In this document: positions 62,439 to 64,000 of the stretch, piece by piece
Layout of the letters: each line of letters opens with the position of its first letter
Numbering within the stretch: the stretch's first letter is position 1
Assembly: GCF_002097715.1 (NCBI RefSeq)
Contig: NZ_CP020739.1
Span: forward strand, 62,001 to 126,000
Reading direction: 5' to 3'
DNA length: 64,000 nt
Source: Burkholderia ubonensis subsp. mesacidophila
GTDB taxonomy: Bacteria > Pseudomonadota > Gammaproteobacteria > Burkholderiales > Burkholderiaceae
Notes under the pieces: generated by a model
Told to the model about the DNA's origin: nothing
The model's input: only the letters and a program-made list of their open reading frames with translations
The model's database searches: none
Position numbers and translations under genes: made by a program

Positions 62439-62656
62439 GTTGACCTCCGATTTCCTTGATTTCGCGCTTCACTGGTTGTGCTGAGCGGTTGATTGCATCG
62501 TAGCGATGGCGATACCGGTCGGAAATACCGGTTCCAGCGAAAAATTATTGCAATGGGGTTAACGATCCACGGTCGATTCCATGTCTTGTCTGATGATTGG
62601 TCGGGCGTGGATTGATCGAAGGGGAACTCCCCATTCGTATGTTCGCGCTTTGAAGA

Positions 62657-62672
62657 GTTGTTACGTGACAAA
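62657..62672. promoter_or_regulatory. degenerate parS-like site
   Basis: GTTGTTACGTGACAAA differs from the parS palindrome at two positions. It lies about 11-12 kb from the main cluster and about 40 bases upstream of the antitoxin -10 element. Confidence 0.4.
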
Positions 62673-62723
62673 GCCAGGATATCCCGCATCGCCAATGGAT
62701 CGGCAAAACGCCTATAATGGTTG

Positions 62724-62734
62724 GGCAAATTGCC
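62724..62734. promoter_or_regulatory. candidate autoregulatory operator of the RES/Xre pair
   Basis: GGCAA-A-TTGCC, a perfect palindrome right after the -10 element and before the GAGGAG ribosome site, the usual place for an antitoxin operator. Confidence 0.5.
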
Positions 62735-62745
62735 GAGGAGGGCTC

Positions 62746-63201
62746 ATGGCAACCATCGCTTTCCATCCGTCCGGCGTCGCGCATCCGCGCCAGGCCGAGT
62801 TCGCGATTCTCGAACAGCTGCTGGCAACCCGCGTCCGGTCGGGCGCGGATCTCGCCGAGCTGGCGAACGCGCGCGTCGACGTCGCGGTCATCGACCGGCT
62901 GTCGGAGCGCGGGCTCAAGTCGGACGAACTGGCGTTCATCATTCCGCGCCGGACGCTGAGCCACCGTCGCCAGGCACATGAACGCCTGTCTCCCGAAGAG
63001 TCCGACAAGGCGATCCGCCTTGCGCGGATCGTCGCGCAGGCGACCGCCACCTTCGGCGACCCGGACAAGGCGATGACGTGGTTGCGCAGCGGGCTCCAGC
63101 GCTTCGGCGGCCGGACCTCGCTCGACATGGCAAGCACCGAGCACGGCGCGCGGCTCGTCGAAGAGGCGCTCACGCAGATCGACGAAGGGTACTTCGCTTG
63201 A
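62746..63201 (+). CDS. antitoxin of RES/Xre type (DUF2384, MbcA/ParS)
   Basis: A 151-aa antitoxin. The N-terminal half (about 25-70) is the Xre-like part with VIDRLSERGLKSDELAFIIPRRTLSHRR. The C-terminal half is the MbcA/ParS toxin-binding domain with RLARIVAQATATFGDPDKAMTWL and LDMASTEHGARLVEEAL. It neutralises the RES toxin encoded next. The ATG at 62746 has GAGGAG upstream; its stop overlaps the toxin start. Confidence 0.92.
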   Translation: MATIAFHPSGVAHPRQAEFAILEQLLATRVRSGADLAELANARVDVAVIDRLSERGLKSDELAFIIPRRTLSHRRQAHERLSPEESDKAIRLARIVAQATATFGDPDKAMTWLRSGLQRFGGRTSLDMASTEHGARLVEEALTQIDEGYFA

Positions 63202-63677
63202 CGACGCTGTGGCGAATCAGCAATTACGCCGACCTGAAGGGCATCGGCGGGTTGCGCGCCGGCGGCCGCTGGCACTTTGCGGGGCAGCCGGTCGTGTATC
63301 TCGCCGAGCACCCGGCGCTGGCGCTGCTCGAGACGCTCGTTCATCTGGAGATCGCCTCCGTAGCGCAACTGCCGAACGGCTACCAGCTGCTGCGCGTCGA
63401 GGTGCCCGACTCGGTTGCGGTGGCCGAGATCGTCGAGCACGACGCGCCGGCCGACTGGCGGACGAATCCCGACTGGACGAAGGGCGCGGGCACCGAGTGG
63501 CTGCAGACGAAGCCGAGCGCGTTGCTGCGCGTGCCGAGCGCGGTCGTCCCGCATGCGCACAACTTCCTGCTCAATCCTCTGCACCCGGCCACCGCCGAGA
63601 TCCGCATCGCGGAGATCTTGCAAGCGCCGTACGACAGCCGGATCCTGCGGCTTATCCAGCCGAAGCCGCAGGCGTGA
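63198..63677 (+). CDS. RES-domain toxin (NAD-degrading type)
   Basis: A 159-aa toxin. The RES family removes NAD by hydrolysis or phosphorolysis. The TTG start at 63198 overlaps the antitoxin TGA and gives MTTLWRISNYADLKGIGGLR, the normal beginning; the longer frame is shadow. RWHFAGQPVVYLAEHPALALLE holds the conserved Arg, Tyr and Glu, and PSAVVPHAHNFLLNPLHP is the later motif. It belongs to a plasmid-stabilising kind of pair, sensible near a replicon origin. Confidence 0.9.
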   Translation: MTTLWRISNYADLKGIGGLRAGGRWHFAGQPVVYLAEHPALALLETLVHLEIASVAQLPNGYQLLRVEVPDSVAVAEIVEHDAPADWRTNPDWTKGAGTEWLQTKPSALLRVPSAVVPHAHNFLLNPLHPATAEIRIAEILQAPYDSRILRLIQPKPQA

Positions 63678-63875
63678 ACAGGCCCTGGCCGCGCGGCATG
63701 CCCGCCGGCTCGCGTGAAACCGGCATCGCACCGGCAGGACGATCGACGCTGCGCGCACGACGCATATGACCGTCGGCCGGAACCGAGGGAATGCCATATC
63801 CCGATCGCCGCTTGCCGCACGCAGGTGCGGCACTAGAATGGGTAAGAGCAGGTTCCGGGCAGGGGAAGCGATCGT
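63678..63875. other. intergenic
   Basis: About 200 bases without a gene; no terminator or promoter stands out. Confidence 0.4.
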
Positions 63876-64000
63876 ATGCGCTGCGCACATTGCGGATTCG
63901 ACAACCCCGCCGGGGCCGGCTTCTGTGAGACCTGCGGGGCCGCGTTGACGCGCATCTGCCCACGCTGCGGCCACGAGTCGGGCGCCTCCGCGAAGTTCTG
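63876..64000 (+). CDS. double zinc-ribbon protein, 3' part outside the window
   Basis: The first 41 codons of a longer gene. Two Cys-x2-Cys ribbons in a row are visible: CAHC with CETC, then CPRC. AGGGGAAG precedes the ATG. In many proteobacteria such a start belongs to a zinc-ribbon adenylate/guanylate cyclase with ATPase and TPR parts, but only the head is seen here, so that remains a guess. Confidence 0.7.
   Translation, partial: MRCAHCGFDNPAGAGFCETCGAALTRICPRCGHESGASAKF

Larger units (their letters stand above)
62439..62745. other. promoter region of the toxin-antitoxin pair
   Basis: Divergent gap between DUF4148 and the antitoxin. It holds a parS-like sequence GTTGTTACGTGACAAA (62657-62672, two mismatches), a perfect -10 element TATAAT (62713-62718) and an inverted repeat GGCAA-A-TTGCC (62724-62734) just before the antitoxin ribosome site. 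Confidence 0.55.

Overview
The window looks like the origin region of the third replicon (chromosome 3 / pC3 megaplasmid) of a Burkholderia cepacia-complex bacterium. The reasons are the very GC-rich coding sequence with strong third-position bias, a parA-parB pair beside 16-bp palindromes GTTGTCACGTGACAAC (as I recall, the published chromosome 3 parS of B. cenocepacia), and a plasmid-type replication initiator followed by a long array of iterons. Everything here is read by eye. Family names come from motif recognition, not from searches.

Layout. Positions 1-5096 hold ordinary accessory genes: a ProQ/FinO-type RNA chaperone, a flavodoxin-like protein, a TetR regulator divergent from a metallo-beta-lactamase-fold hydrolase, and an LD-carboxypeptidase (S66). 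Positions 5158-46823 are one large biosynthetic locus in three blocks. A short minus-strand block (8736-5158) makes an unusual extender unit: 3-hydroxyacyl-CoA dehydrogenase, free ACP, FkbH-type glyceryl loader, and a large unrecognised protein. A plus-strand block (8967-21280) carries a KS-AT-ACP polyketide synthase, a thioesterase, an A-PCP-C-A-PCP NRPS, a PgeF/laccase-domain protein, an MFS exporter and an oligopeptide-binding protein with no signal peptide. A run of 21 minus-strand genes (46823-21222) begins with dapA and the adenosylcobalamin-dependent lysine 5,6-aminomutase pair plus its reactivase. It continues with a ThDP enzyme, a CoA-transferase pair, an aminotransferase, a 2OG/Fe-type oxygenase, an FAD amine oxidase, an enoyl-CoA hydratase, an arylamine-N-acetyltransferase-like protein, an ACP with its own ligase, a methyltransferase and a flavin oxidase. 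It ends with a Cy-A(Cys)-PCP-TE NRPS, a luciferase-like monooxygenase, an MFS exporter, a LysR regulator and an acyl-CoA dehydrogenase.

How the locus may work (inference). FkbH, ACP, hydroxyacyl dehydrogenase and acyl-CoA dehydrogenase are the four parts known to make hydroxymalonyl-ACP (zwittermicin/FK520 logic) for the PKS. DapA would boost lysine supply, and the aminomutase would convert D-lysine or beta-lysine to a 2,5- or 3,5-diaminohexanoate unit. The NRPS proteins would join this with a second amino acid and cysteine. I do not know a compound made by this combination.

Positions 46824-50048 are a junction of debris: an AT-rich promoter region, a decayed dnaE2 tail, a decayed T6SS vgrG tail and an IS3-family element whose orfA carries a nonsense codon. 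Positions 50049-56896 are the replicon core: parS cluster, parA, parB, a bidirectional terminator, repA and the iteron origin with a DnaA box. Positions 56897-64000 hold two DUF4148 secreted proteins, two LysR regulators, a second-copy-looking adenylosuccinate synthetase, a dienelactone hydrolase, a Xre/RES toxin-antitoxin pair and the start of a double zinc-ribbon protein that leaves the window.
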